A stretch of DNA of 64,000 bases from Flavobacterium amnicola (lineage in GTDB: Bacteria > Bacteroidota > Bacteroidia > Flavobacteriales > Flavobacteriaceae), in contig NZ_SBKO01000005.1 in the NCBI RefSeq assembly GCF_004122165.1, forward strand, positions 121,692 to 185,691, given 5' to 3'. The translations under genes were made by a program, and so were the position numbers. Under the pieces are notes generated by a model. The model was not told the DNA's origin. It was given only the letters and a program-made list of their open reading frames with translations, and searched no databases. Every line of letters starts with the position of its first letter. The first letter of the stretch is position 1. Shown in pieces: positions 18,618-29,400 of the stretch.

Positions 18618-19925
18618 ATGCTTTCAAAACTCAAAACGCATCTCGCTAATAATCTTTCCTTTTTACAAGGTAAAAAACTTCTATTAGCAGTAAGTGGTGG
18701 TTTGGACAGTATGGTTTTGACACATTTGTTTCAAAAATTAGATACTACTTTCGGAATTGCGCATTGCAATTTTCAATTAAGGGAGGCGGAAAGTTTTGGT
18801 GATCAGGAATTTGTACAAACTTATGCTGATGCCAATAAAATCCCATTTTATTTGACTTTATTTGATACTCAATCCTATGCTAACGATTATAAGTTGTCTA
18901 CTCAAGTTGCGGCACGAGAACTGCGTTATCATTGGTTTTATGAATTGTTAGCAACTGAAGGATATGATTTTGTGCTAACTGCGCATCACGCCGATGACAA
19001 TTTGGAAACTTTTTTGATTAACCTTTCTCGTGGGACAGGATTAGAAGGATTAACTGGAATTCCGAAACAAAATGAACAAATCATTCGACCACTTTTAATT
19101 TTTTCTCGTGAGGATATTGAAAGTTATGCCAAAGAAAACAACATTCAATGGCGAGAAGATTCCAGCAATGCTTCGGATAAGTATTTGCGAAATAAAATCA
19201 GACATCATTTGGTGCCGCTTTTCAAAGAATTGAATCCTAATTTTCTGGCTTCTTTTCAAAAAACACAAACGTATTTACAGGAAGCGCAATTATTGGTGGA
19301 GGATGCTACCGACATGGTTTTTCAACAAATTGCCACAGAAAAAGAAGATGGAATTTATTTCGATTTGCACAAACTTCTACAATTGGATAATTACAATTCG
19401 TATTTATTTCAATGGCTGAAAGAATTTGGTTTTACAGCTTGGGAAGATATTTATGATTTGGTAACGGCGCAATCCGGAAAATATGTTGTTTCCGAAGAAT
19501 TCCGATTGCTAAAAGACCGTGATTTTCTTATTTTGTCTTCACTGGAAGAATTTGACCATCAAGAATTTTGGATTCAAGAGAATGAAAATCAATTAGATTT
19601 TCCAATAAAATTGAGATTGAGTGATGAAAGTCACATAAAAAATCCTGCTGATAAATGTATTTTTGTCGATAAAGAAAAGTTAAAATTTCCACTAAAAATT
19701 CGAAAATGGCAGGAAGGTGATTATTTTTACCCTTCGGGAATGCACGGAAAGAAAAAAGTGAGCAAATTCTTTAAAGATGAGAAGTTTTCATTAATCGATA
19801 AAGAAAATACTTGGTTGCTTTGTTCTGATGATCAAATTGTTTGGATTGTTAATCACCGTGCTGACCAACGCTATCTAGCAACAGAATTTACACAACACAT
19901 TTTAAAAATAGAAGTACACAAATGA
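18618..19925 (+). CDS. tilS: tRNA(Ile)-lysidine synthase
   Basis: TilS adds lysine to C34 of the tRNA-Ile CAU anticodon so that it reads AUA. The 435-residue protein has the N-type ATP pyrophosphatase PP-loop AVSGGLDSMVL, followed by HCNFQLR, AHHADDNLETFL, RPLL and NKIRHHLVPLF. A C-terminal TilS domain contains KIRKWQEGDYFYPSGM and KKVSKFFKDEK. The ATG at 18618 is preferred to a TTG six bases earlier. Its stop overlaps the dsbD start (ATGA). Confidence 0.94.
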   Translation: MLSKLKTHLANNLSFLQGKKLLLAVSGGLDSMVLTHLFQKLDTTFGIAHCNFQLREAESFGDQEFVQTYADANKIPFYLTLFDTQSYANDYKLSTQVAARELRYHWFYELLATEGYDFVLTAHHADDNLETFLINLSRGTGLEGLTGIPKQNEQIIRPLLIFSREDIESYAKENNIQWREDSSNASDKYLRNKIRHHLVPLFKELNPNFLASFQKTQTYLQEAQLLVEDATDMVFQQIATEKEDGIYFDLHKLLQLDNYNSYLFQWLKEFGFTAWEDIYDLVTAQSGKYVVSEEFRLLKDRDFLILSSLEEFDHQEFWIQENENQLDFPIKLRLSDESHIKNPADKCIFVDKEKLKFPLKIRKWQEGDYFYPSGMHGKKKVSKFFKDEKFSLIDKENTWLLCSDDQIVWIVNHRADQRYLATEFTQHILKIEVHK

Positions 19926-21940
19926 AAAAAATAGTACTATTAATTGCCTTATTCATTACTTTTTGGGGAGCTAATGCTCAAATATTAGATCCTGTAAAAT
20001 GGAAAACGACTGTAGAAAAAAAATCGGAAACTGAATTTGTGTTGGTTTTTGATGCTACTATCGAACGCGAATGGCATATGTTTTCTCAATTTACCCCAGA
20101 TGGAGCTTCGTTGCCTACCGTTTTTCAATTTAAAAATGCCAAAGGAAATTATTCTTTAGTAGGAAAAACTTCCGAAAGTCCTTATAAAAAAGTCTATAGC
20201 GATGTTTTTGAAGTAGATGAATATTTATTTGAAAACAAGGCACAATTCCGTCAAACGATAAAACTTACCAATCCAAAAGCGACTTCTGCCAAAGTATATG
20301 TAGAATATCAAGTGTGTAAAGAAGCTTGTATTCAGCAAGACAAAACTTTTGATTTGAAACTGCCTATCACCGCAATAACCAACGAATCAACACTAACTAC
20401 AACAGAAATTGCAGCAAAAGATACAAGCGATTTCACAGTAATCCCATTAATTACAGAAGAAAACAAACCTGTAGTAAGCAATACGAATGCTGTAACTAAA
20501 TTGGAAAGTAAACAAGAAGTTTCTAAAAGTCTTTGGACGATATTTTTCTTAGCCTTCTTTTCTGGTTTTGCTGCGCTTTTAACTCCGTGTGTGTTTCCTA
20601 TGATTCCGATGACGGTGAGTTTTTTTACGAAACAAAGTAAAACCAAAGCAGCTGGAATCAGAAATGCTATTTTCTACGGAATATCCATTATTTTAATCTA
20701 TGTTATTTTAGGTTCTTTAGTGACGGCTATTTTTGGTGCCGATGCTTTGAATGCTTTATCTACGAATGTTTGGTTTAATATTATATTTTTCCTTTTATTA
20801 GTATTTTTTGCTACTTCTTTTTTAGGGGCATTTGAAATTATGTTGCCGAATTCATGGGCAAATAAAGTAGACAAACAAGCCGATCGAGGAGGAGTTATTG
20901 GAATATTATTTATGGCCTTAGCCTTGGCTATTGTCTCTTTTTCATGTACTGGACCGATTGTTGGGACTTTATTAGTTGAAGCTGCTTCAAAAGGTGGAAT
21001 TGCGCCAATTGTAGGGATGCTAGGTTTTTCTTTAGCCTTGGCTTTACCCTTTATGTTGTTTGCGATGTTTCCAGGATGGTTAAATTCATTGCCAAAATCT
21101 GGTGGATGGTTAAATACCGTAAAAGTAGTTTTAGGTTTTCTGGAATTGGCCTTAGCCTTTAAATTTTTATCAAATGCCGATTTGGTACTTCAAACACATT
21201 TATTAGAAAGAGAAGTGTTTCTAGCCATTTGGATAGCTGTTTTTGGGGCTTTAGCTCTTTATTTATTGGGAAAAATTACATTGCCACATGATAGTCCGTC
21301 TTCATTTATTTCTGTGGGACGATTGTTATTTGGATTATTAGTTTTATCATTTACCATCTATTTAATTCCTGGGCTATGGGGTGCACCACTGAAGCTTATT
21401 TCAGGTTTTCCTCCTCCCTTAACCTATAGTGAAAGTCCGAATGGAATTATAAGTTCTGGTAGTGCTTCTGCCAATACAACGGTGTATCCTGATGGGGCAA
21501 AAAGTGGTCCACATGGCATTATTGCTTTTACAGATTATGAAAAAGGAATGGCTTATGCAAAAGCTCAAAATAAACCAGTGTTATTAGATTTTACCGGTCA
21601 TGCTTGTGTCAACTGTCGAAAAATGGAAGATTATGTATGGTCTAAACCCGAAATCCTTTCCATACTTAAAAATGAGTTGGTTTTGATATCCTTGTATGTG
21701 GATGATAAAAGAGAATTGCCAGCGAACGAACAATATGTTTCGAAAGAAACTGGAAAGGAAATTAAAACAATTGGAAATAAATGGAGTGATTTTCAAATTA
21801 CGCATTATAAAGCCAATGCACAACCCTATTATATTGTTTTAGATACTAAAGCGAATAAACTAAACGAACCAGTTGGTTATACACCTGATTCGAATGAATA
21901 CCAATCGTGGTTAACTTCTGGAATTGCAAAATTTAAATAA
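19922..21940 (+). CDS. dsbD: Thiol:disulfide interchange protein DsbD
   Basis: A 672-residue inner-membrane reductant carrier. It has a signal peptide at residues 1-19, a periplasmic alpha-type domain (about 25-150, with cysteines in YQVCKEACIQQ), and eight predicted transmembrane helices (about 205-490, with the conserved LTPCVFPMIP and SFSCTGPIVG cysteines). A C-terminal thioredoxin-like domain carries CVNC. Electrons pass from cytosolic thioredoxin to periplasmic thiol proteins. It overlaps tilS by four bases and ends at a terminator. Confidence 0.92.
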   Translation: MKKIVLLIALFITFWGANAQILDPVKWKTTVEKKSETEFVLVFDATIEREWHMFSQFTPDGASLPTVFQFKNAKGNYSLVGKTSESPYKKVYSDVFEVDEYLFENKAQFRQTIKLTNPKATSAKVYVEYQVCKEACIQQDKTFDLKLPITAITNESTLTTTEIAAKDTSDFTVIPLITEENKPVVSNTNAVTKLESKQEVSKSLWTIFFLAFFSGFAALLTPCVFPMIPMTVSFFTKQSKTKAAGIRNAIFYGISIILIYVILGSLVTAIFGADALNALSTNVWFNIIFFLLLVFFATSFLGAFEIMLPNSWANKVDKQADRGGVIGILFMALALAIVSFSCTGPIVGTLLVEAASKGGIAPIVGMLGFSLALALPFMLFAMFPGWLNSLPKSGGWLNTVKVVLGFLELALAFKFLSNADLVLQTHLLEREVFLAIWIAVFGALALYLLGKITLPHDSPSSFISVGRLLFGLLVLSFTIYLIPGLWGAPLKLISGFPPPLTYSESPNGIISSGSASANTTVYPDGAKSGPHGIIAFTDYEKGMAYAKAQNKPVLLDFTGHACVNCRKMEDYVWSKPEILSILKNELVLISLYVDDKRELPANEQYVSKETGKEIKTIGNKWSDFQITHYKANAQPYYIVLDTKANKLNEPVGYTPDSNEYQSWLTSGIAKFK

Positions 21941-21944
21941 CTTA

Positions 21945-21969
21945 AATCCCGAGAAATCGGGATTTTTTT
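21945..21969 (+). terminator. Intrinsic terminator after dsbD
   Basis: AAATCCCGA / TCGGGATTT stem with a GAAA loop, then T-rich. Confidence 0.85.
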
Positions 21970-21985
21970 ATTCCACCAACTTTTC

Positions 21986-21993
21986 TATATTTG
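21986..21993 (+). promoter_or_regulatory. -7 element of the comM promoter
   Basis: TATATTTG, 31 bases before the comM start codon, with a T-rich region around the expected -33 position. Confidence 0.5.
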
Positions 21994-22024
21994 TACTATT
22001 ATAAGCCATTAATTAGTACACGCC

Positions 22025-22690
22025 ATGTTAGTAAAAGTCTTCGGTAGCGCCGTTTTCGGAGTAGCTGCTACCACCATTACTGTAGAAGTAAATATTGAAA
22101 AAGGAATTGGATACCACTTGGTCGGACTTCCTGACAGCACCATAAAAGAAAGTAGTTTTCGCATTGCTGCCGCTTTAAAAAACAACCATTACAATTTTCC
22201 CGGTAAAAAAATCATTGTAAATATGGCTCCAGCCGATTTACGAAAAGAAGGTTCTGCTTATGATTTAACTATTGCTATGGGAATTTTAGCCGCTTCGGGG
22301 CAAATTGATTTAGACGAGGTTGGCAACTATATTATGATGGGCGAATTGTCTCTTGATGGAAGTTTGCAACCCATTCGTGGGGCACTATCCATTGCTATCA
22401 AAGCCAAAGAAGAAGGATTTAAGGGCTTTTTTCTTCCCAAACAAAATGTGAATGAAGCTGCCATTGTTTCTGGACTAGATGTCTACGGAATTGAAAATGT
22501 CACCGAAATAATTGACTTTTTTAAAGGGAAAAGCGCTATTCAACCCACAATCATTAACACACGCGAAGAATTTTACAAAACATTGGATTTTCCAGAATTC
22601 GATTTTGCTGAAGTACGCGGTCAAGAATCTATCAAACGCTGTATGGAAATCGCTGCTGCGGGTGGACATAACGTAATTAAAATATTGTAA
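22025..22690 (+). pseudogene. comM: comM (yifB), 5' part, split by the integrative element
   Basis: Residues 1-216 of a ComM/YifB-type Mg-chelatase-like AAA+ helicase: the N-terminal Lon/S5-like fold (VVGLPDSTIKESSFRI-like segment, APADLRKEGSAYDL, MMGELSLDGSLQPIRGAL) up to AAAGGHN. The next codons (VIKIL, stop) come from inserted DNA. The intact protein promotes branch migration during natural transformation. The part with the ATP-binding Walker motifs is at 50449-51339, so this fragment is non-functional as a helicase. Reuniting the halves gives 511 residues with nothing lost. Confidence 0.95.
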
Positions 22691-22701
22691 AGAAATACCA
22701 C
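22661..22701. other. attL junction
   Basis: comM sequence GGTGGAC, then the shared core ATAA (22668-22671), then element DNA containing AAATACCAC at 22693-22701, the inverted complement of GTGGTATTT beside attR. Confidence 0.75.
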
Positions 22702-22800
22702 TATTAAATCAATGTTTATCAATAAGTTAAATTTTATAAGCGACTAAACTTATAATATTAAAACAGTATAAATCTTTATTGTTCAAAGTGGTTCTTACTT

Positions 22801-22935
22801 TACAGTTTTTCGTAATGAAATAAATGATTTAATGAAGTTATTTGTTTTTGACACATAAAAATCTAACTAAATTTAGTTAGATGAAATATCACCAAAATTG
22901 GTGATTGTTTGGTAACTAAAATTGTCGTACCCTTG
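22801..22935 (+). promoter_or_regulatory. Cargo operator-promoter, copy A (RHS operon)
   Basis: Perfect 18-base palindrome CTAACTAAATTTAGTTAG (22863-22880), a 9-base spacer, a second palindrome CACCAAAATTGGTG (22890-22903), then ATTG (22904-22907), 20 bases and TACCCTTG (22928-22935). The region from 22801 is closely similar to copy C at 37771. The next gene starts 39 bases downstream. Confidence 0.7.
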
Positions 22936-22974
22936 CGCCTCAAAAATCCATAGACAAATTTAACCATATCAAAA

Positions 22975-23460
22975 ATGAATAAAATTACATTTCTAGTTTT
23001 CAGTCTTTTACTGTTTACAGTTAACTCTCACTCTCAGACTAAAATAACCTTTGATTATGATTCAGCAGGAAATCAAATTGTAAGAAGAATTGTTTTTTCT
23101 AGACTTTCTGATAAAACAACTGACGAGACTACAAAAGAAGAGCAAAAAACAAATGAATTGGAAGAGCAAGAAAAAATCAATGACAATGATTTTCAAAAAT
23201 TTAATGAAGAAGATGTTTTTTCGTATTATCCAAATCCAGTTAAGGAAAAATTGTTTTTAAAATGGGAATTAATAAACAACAATAAAGTTGAAAGTATTGA
23301 TATATATACTCTTAATGGTAATTTATTAAAAAATTACGGCAGATTAAGCAATGAAAATTTCTATTCAATTGATTTTCAAAATTATCCCTTGGGCACTTAT
23401 ATTTTACTTATAAATTATAACAATGGAGATTCTAAATCTATAAAAATTGTAAAAAACTAA
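22975..23460 (+). CDS. Small secreted protein with type A type IX secretion sorting domain
   Basis: A 161-residue protein: signal peptide (1-19, ending SHS-Q), a short KITFDYDSAGNQIVRRI motif resembling an RHS/YD repeat unit, an acidic Glu/Thr-rich linker (about 45-75), and a C-terminal T9SS type A sorting domain (YYPNPVKEKLFLKW, IYTLNGNLL, YPLGTYILLI, KIVKN). The domain should direct it through the type IX machinery to the surface. It lies 11 bases before the giant RHS gene, which itself lacks a sorting domain, so it may be an export partner or chaperone. Confidence 0.82.
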   Translation: MNKITFLVFSLLLFTVNSHSQTKITFDYDSAGNQIVRRIVFSRLSDKTTDETTKEEQKTNELEEQEKINDNDFQKFNEEDVFSYYPNPVKEKLFLKWELINNNKVESIDIYTLNGNLLKNYGRLSNENFYSIDFQNYPLGTYILLINYNNGDSKSIKIVKN

Positions 23461-23471
23461 CTTACCTACAA

Positions 23472-26400
23472 ATGAAATTAAAATTACCCTTTGCATTTAT
23501 TTTTTTAATAATAAATAGCATATACTCACAAAAAAACTTTCACGATACTCAAGGTAAATTAGAAATTTCCACTACAGGTCAAGCGATTTACAACATACCG
23601 ATTGCCATGCCTGCCAGCTTGCAAGATGTTGCTCCTCAAATAAATCTTATTTATGCAAGTGGACAATTTGGGGGGATTGCTGGACAAGGCTGGAATATTA
23701 ACAGTATTTCAACTATTAGTAGGATTGGAACTCGATTAGATATTGATGGTTTCATTGACGGTGTTGATTATGATGATAATGACAAACTAGCACTGGATGG
23801 CCAACGATTGCTTCTTGTTTCAGGAACGTACTGGGCTGATGGTTCTATTTATCAAACTGAAATTAAATCAAATTTTAGAATTGAATTAAATGGGACAGGT
23901 GAAAATATTCATTTTATCATCACAGCTCCAGATGGTGCAAAATCTTGGTACGGATTAAATGGTGCAAAAGATTTAAACGCTTATTATATTAGTCGTTTTG
24001 AAGATACTAATGGGAATTTTATAAACTATAAATACTTAGCAGTTAATACGTATAATTCATTATACATTGATGAAATCAACTTTAGTGCAAATACCAATGG
24101 ATTAAACACACCATTAAATACCATAAAGTTTGGCTATAAAAATGCCTTGCGAAAGGAGAAGTCTTTCATTAAAGGACAACAAATCACTAAGACATTAATT
24201 TTAGATGAAATTAAAGTAGCTAGCGGAAATAGTTTGTTTCGAAAATATAAATTAACACACACGTATGACCAACAATTAGGATATGAAAAAGTAGCTAGCG
24301 TGCAGGAATTTAATGGAGCTTTGGAAGGAGCTAATCTAATTAAATTCGATTACAATAATACCGTTTCTACAAGTATTTTCACAGAGACCCAAACTCAATA
24401 CAATACTCCTTTAACCCCTGATAATGGATTTGTTTCTGGTGACTTTGACGGAGATGGCTTTGTGGATTTATATAATAATGGTTACATATTTACAGAGATG
24501 TATCAAGGCGGTAATGGAAGTTCAAGAGCTATTAACGCAGAAGGTGTAAGGTCAATCATCCCCATCAACACACTTGGTTTAAACAATAAATTAAACCAGT
24601 TCCAATCCATTGCCAGTCTTGAAAATATACAAGAGGAACAAATAACTTTTAATGTCAGACAAATAAATAATGCTAGAACTGGATTAATAGGTGTTTATTC
24701 TAAAACAATTCAACTTCCAAACTATGGTACTTGTTATTCAAACTGTCCTTGGCAGACTTGTGACGGAAGCATTAGAAACCCAGGTATTAGCACAGGAAGA
24801 TTCATAAACTCTTCAGGTAAATCTATTACTGGTGATTTTAATGGAGACGGTATTTCGGAAATTTTAATTATTAGATATCCAGAACACAGACAGTATGAGT
24901 TCACACCAGATTCTAATGCAAATAGAATTCCAGACCCAAGTGGGAATTGTAATGAAACATACACAATTGGTGATTTCCCACATATTGTTCGATTATTGGA
25001 TATGAATCCTTTCAGTTCAGTAACATTAGGTACTAAAGGTTATACTGAAATTACAAATCAGCAATTGGGTTTAATTGGATTAAGGAAAGATGAAACCATC
25101 ACTGCCGATTTCAATGGTGATGGGAAAACCGATGTTTTAGTTTTAAAAGCAGATAAAACCTACAGAGTAATTAGTTTTAAACAATTACTTGCCGCCCCAT
25201 GGGTTGAAATGGAAGTCATTGGTTCTGGCACACTTTCTCATTATGAAAAAAACAAACCTTTGATGCTAGGAGATTTCAATGGAGATGGCAAAGTTGATTT
25301 AATAACCCCTGTAGCTTTACGAAGCCCGTATTGGACAATTTATAATTCAAATCCTAATCCTAATGGAGGTGAATTTTTCCAGTCAGAAACGCATTTTATT
25401 GAAGAATATTTGCCCGATACAGGACAACCGGGAGCTGGTGGTGGTGATTACAACCTACGTCAAATATTTAAAAATTATTATGTTGTAGATACTAACAAAG
25501 ACGGTAAATCTGATATTGCTGTTTTTAGGTCGGAACGTATTAAAAAAGAATGGTGGCAATATCATAATTTTGATGTGAAATGGACGGTAAATACCTATGC
25601 AAATAATATTGGGAACAATAATGCTGCACTAACCTTCACACCTGATTATGCTTCAATCACCGACCATTATGATAGAAATCCGAACATCCCATTTGCAATT
25701 GTAGCAAATTTCAAACAAAGTGGTGCTAACAAAGAAATTATTGTTGCCAGAGGTGGTTTAAATACTGTTACATATGTAAATTTCACAAAAAATGTTGCAC
25801 AAGATAATTTACTTAGAAAAGTAACCTCTAATGGAACAAACATAATTGATGAAATTTCATATTTACCGATGGATTCGGTCGAGACTGATTATGGCACATT
25901 TTATACTTCTTCAGACCAAGTAAATTACCCATTGGCTGATATCAAAAGAATTTCGACCAATAAATTAGTCTCACAATTGAAAAATACAACTAGTGGAATT
26001 ACTAAGTATCAAGATTTTTCTTATAATGGTTTTATTGCTCATATGCACGGTTTAGGAGCTTTAGGCTTTCAAAAAGTAGCAAGAAGTAGTTGGTATCAAA
26101 CCTCTGGTGATAAAAGAATTTGGAACGTTACAATAAATGACCCACTACTGAGAAATGCAGTAAAATCAAGTTATAGCATTTTAAATCCTACCAATACATT
26201 TAGCTTTGATACTTCTTTTAATAAAATAAACGAAACAAATTACACATATTCAAGTTCTTTAGATAACGGTGTTTATAATTTATTGATTGATAAAATTTCA
26301 ACAAATGATTTATTAAGTAATGTATTAACAGAAAAAACGTTTACATATTCCCCGTTATTTAATTTAACTGAAAACCTAACTACCAAAAATTATTTATCAA

Positions 26401-29400
26401 GTGGTGGGTCAAGAATTCTACAAGGAACAACAACAGTTGATACAACTTATGATAATGACACTAATCCATCTTCTTATTTTATAGGAAAGCCAACTAGAGT
26501 TATAACAACGACTTCTGCTTATTCTGATATTTTTTCTACTGAAGAAAACTATATTTATAATGGCTATAAGCTTACAAGAACTAAAAAGAAAGGAAATACT
26601 GGGGATAATAAATTTCTTGTAGAAGACTTCGTGTATGATAGTTTAGGTAATATTTTGCAAAAAACATTAAGCACATCTGGAATTACTTCAACATTGGCTC
26701 CAAGAACCGTAGAATATACCTACGATACTTCTTCACGTTTTTTAAAAACCACAAAAGATATTGAAGGCTTAGTTAGCCGTAATTTAGCATACCACCCTAT
26801 TTATGGAATGGTTACTGAATCTGAAAATCCATACGGTCAAAGGTCTAAATCGGAATATGATAATTGGGGAAAACCAACTAAAATAACCGATTACTTAGGA
26901 AAAAGTATTGTTTATACCTATTCTATGCAAGGTAATAATTATATAACCAAGCAAGTTGGTGATGACGGTAGCGAGAGTATTAAGATGACAGATGCTTTAG
27001 GACGAGTTATAAAAACGGGAGCTAAAAATATTGATAATTCTTGGTCTTATAAATCTGTTGAGTATGATTATTTAGGAAGAAAAATTAAAGAAAGTGAACC
27101 TTTTGATGGTGCTTCAGCATCACAATGGAATACAACAACTTATGATGATTACAGCAGAATCATAAGTAATACCTCTGCAACTGGATTAACCACAACCATT
27201 AATTATAACGAACTAACCACAACAGGAAGCGATGGGGTTAAAACAACCAGTTCTACCAAAAATGCAAACGGCCATGTAGTATCCGTAACTGATAATGGGG
27301 GTATGATTAACTATACCTATTTTGCCAATGGAAATCTAAAGTCATCCAATTTTGAGAATACCATTTTAACTATGGAATACGATGAGTTTGGCAGAAAATC
27401 AAAACTTACTGACCCATCAGCAGGTACTTATACATATGTGTATAATTACTACGGTGAAATGGTAAAAGAAACATCACCAAAAGGAACTACTACTTTTGAG
27501 TATGACGCTTTTGGAAAAGTAATTCAGAAAAAAATTGTTGGACATAATGATGCTGATGCAACAGATATCACAACCGTTTATTCTTATGATAACGATACAA
27601 AACAAATTATATCTTTAAGTGTTACAAATCCAATTGATGGAAATAGCAACTATAGATATACCTATGATGCAGATAAAAGGTTAATCAGTGTAGAAGAAAA
27701 TCTTCCTGAATTTAGTTATAAAAAAACAATTGCATACGATGAGTATGGACGTGTTGAAAAAGAACAATACGATGCCACACATTTTGCAAGTAATAAATCA
27801 ACTACAAAACGTGTTAAAAACACCTATAAAAACGGAGGGCATTGGCAAACTTTTGATGACCAATCCAGTTTATTATTATGGCAAACCAATACTGTAAATG
27901 TTAAAGGACAAGTTACTTACGTATCTTTAGGGAACGACCTAAAAGAGTACTTTTCTTATGATAATTATGGATTGCCTAATGGTCAATCTACGGTTCATAC
28001 TACACCAGCCTCTAACCCTAATGAGGAAGATGTAAGCCAACAAATTATTTCTTTAAACTATAATTTTAATGCTCAAAGAGCATTACTCAATAATAGGTCG
28101 AGTTCATTATTTAATACGGAAGAAACTTTTACTTATGATAATCAGGAACGATTAATCAAATGGGAGTTTGCACCACAAACATTACACGATAACAACTTCA
28201 CGACTAGCGTAGATGGATTTACATCTTCGGGATTGGCAACAATCTCAACAACAGTGGGTAAATTAAGAATTCAACAAGTAACAACAGCATCGGATGGCGC
28301 TCAAAAAAAGATACTTTCTAATGCAAAAGCAGGAACAAAATTAGAGTTGAGTGCTAATATTACAAAGCTTACCACAAACAAAATTGACATTAAAATTATT
28401 GAGAAAAACCCTACTGATAACACTGTAATTTCTCAAAGTGTTTTAGCTACTGTAAGTAATAATGGAGTAATTAGAACTAATTATACTTCTTTACAAAATG
28501 CCGATATTTATGTTGAGTTCCTTAAAAGTACAACAAGTAATGATATTGGTAATGCAAGTGCTTTTTTGATTGACGATTTTCTAGCTAAAAAACTAGATTC
28601 ACATGAGCAACAGTATGATAATAAAGGAAGAATTACCCAAAACGAAGTAGGTACTTATAAATACAGTATTGCCAAACAATATCAAAATAACTCAGTGGTT
28701 TTAACTCAACAAGCCAAAGTACATTACACAAACTACCCTAGACAAGAGGTGAGCTATAATGCTTTTAAAAGCCCTATCGCTATATATGAAGAAGGACACA
28801 GAATAGTTTCTTTTAACTATAATACCTTTCAAAACAGGTCTAAAATGGAGATACAATCTAGGAATCCTGTAGAGCGAATGATACCTAGGATTAAACATTA
28901 TTCGCACGATGGAGTCATAGAAATAAAACACGACCTTAATTCTGCTGATGTAGAATTCATAACCTATATAGGTGGCGATAGTTATTCTGCTCCAGTGGTC
29001 TATAAATCTAATGGAACGGAAAGCCAATTTTTATATTTGCATCGAGATTATTTAGGAAGTATTATAGCCATTTCAAACCAAACAGGACAAATAATTGAAA
29101 AAAGACACTTTGATGCTTGGGGTAACGTGTATAAAGTTGCCAATGGAGAAAATAGCGAATTAAGTAATCTTACCGTTTTAGATAGAGGTTACACTTCACA
29201 CGAACATTTAATGGGGGTTGGTTTAATACACATGAACGGAAGGCTATATGACCCAATGTTACACCGTTTTTTACAACCTGACAATTACATTCAAGACCCT
29301 CACAATACCCAAAACTATAATAGGTATGGCTATGCTTTTAACAACCCATTAAAATACACTGACCCAAGTGGTGAAGAATTTTTTACTGCTATTGTAATTG

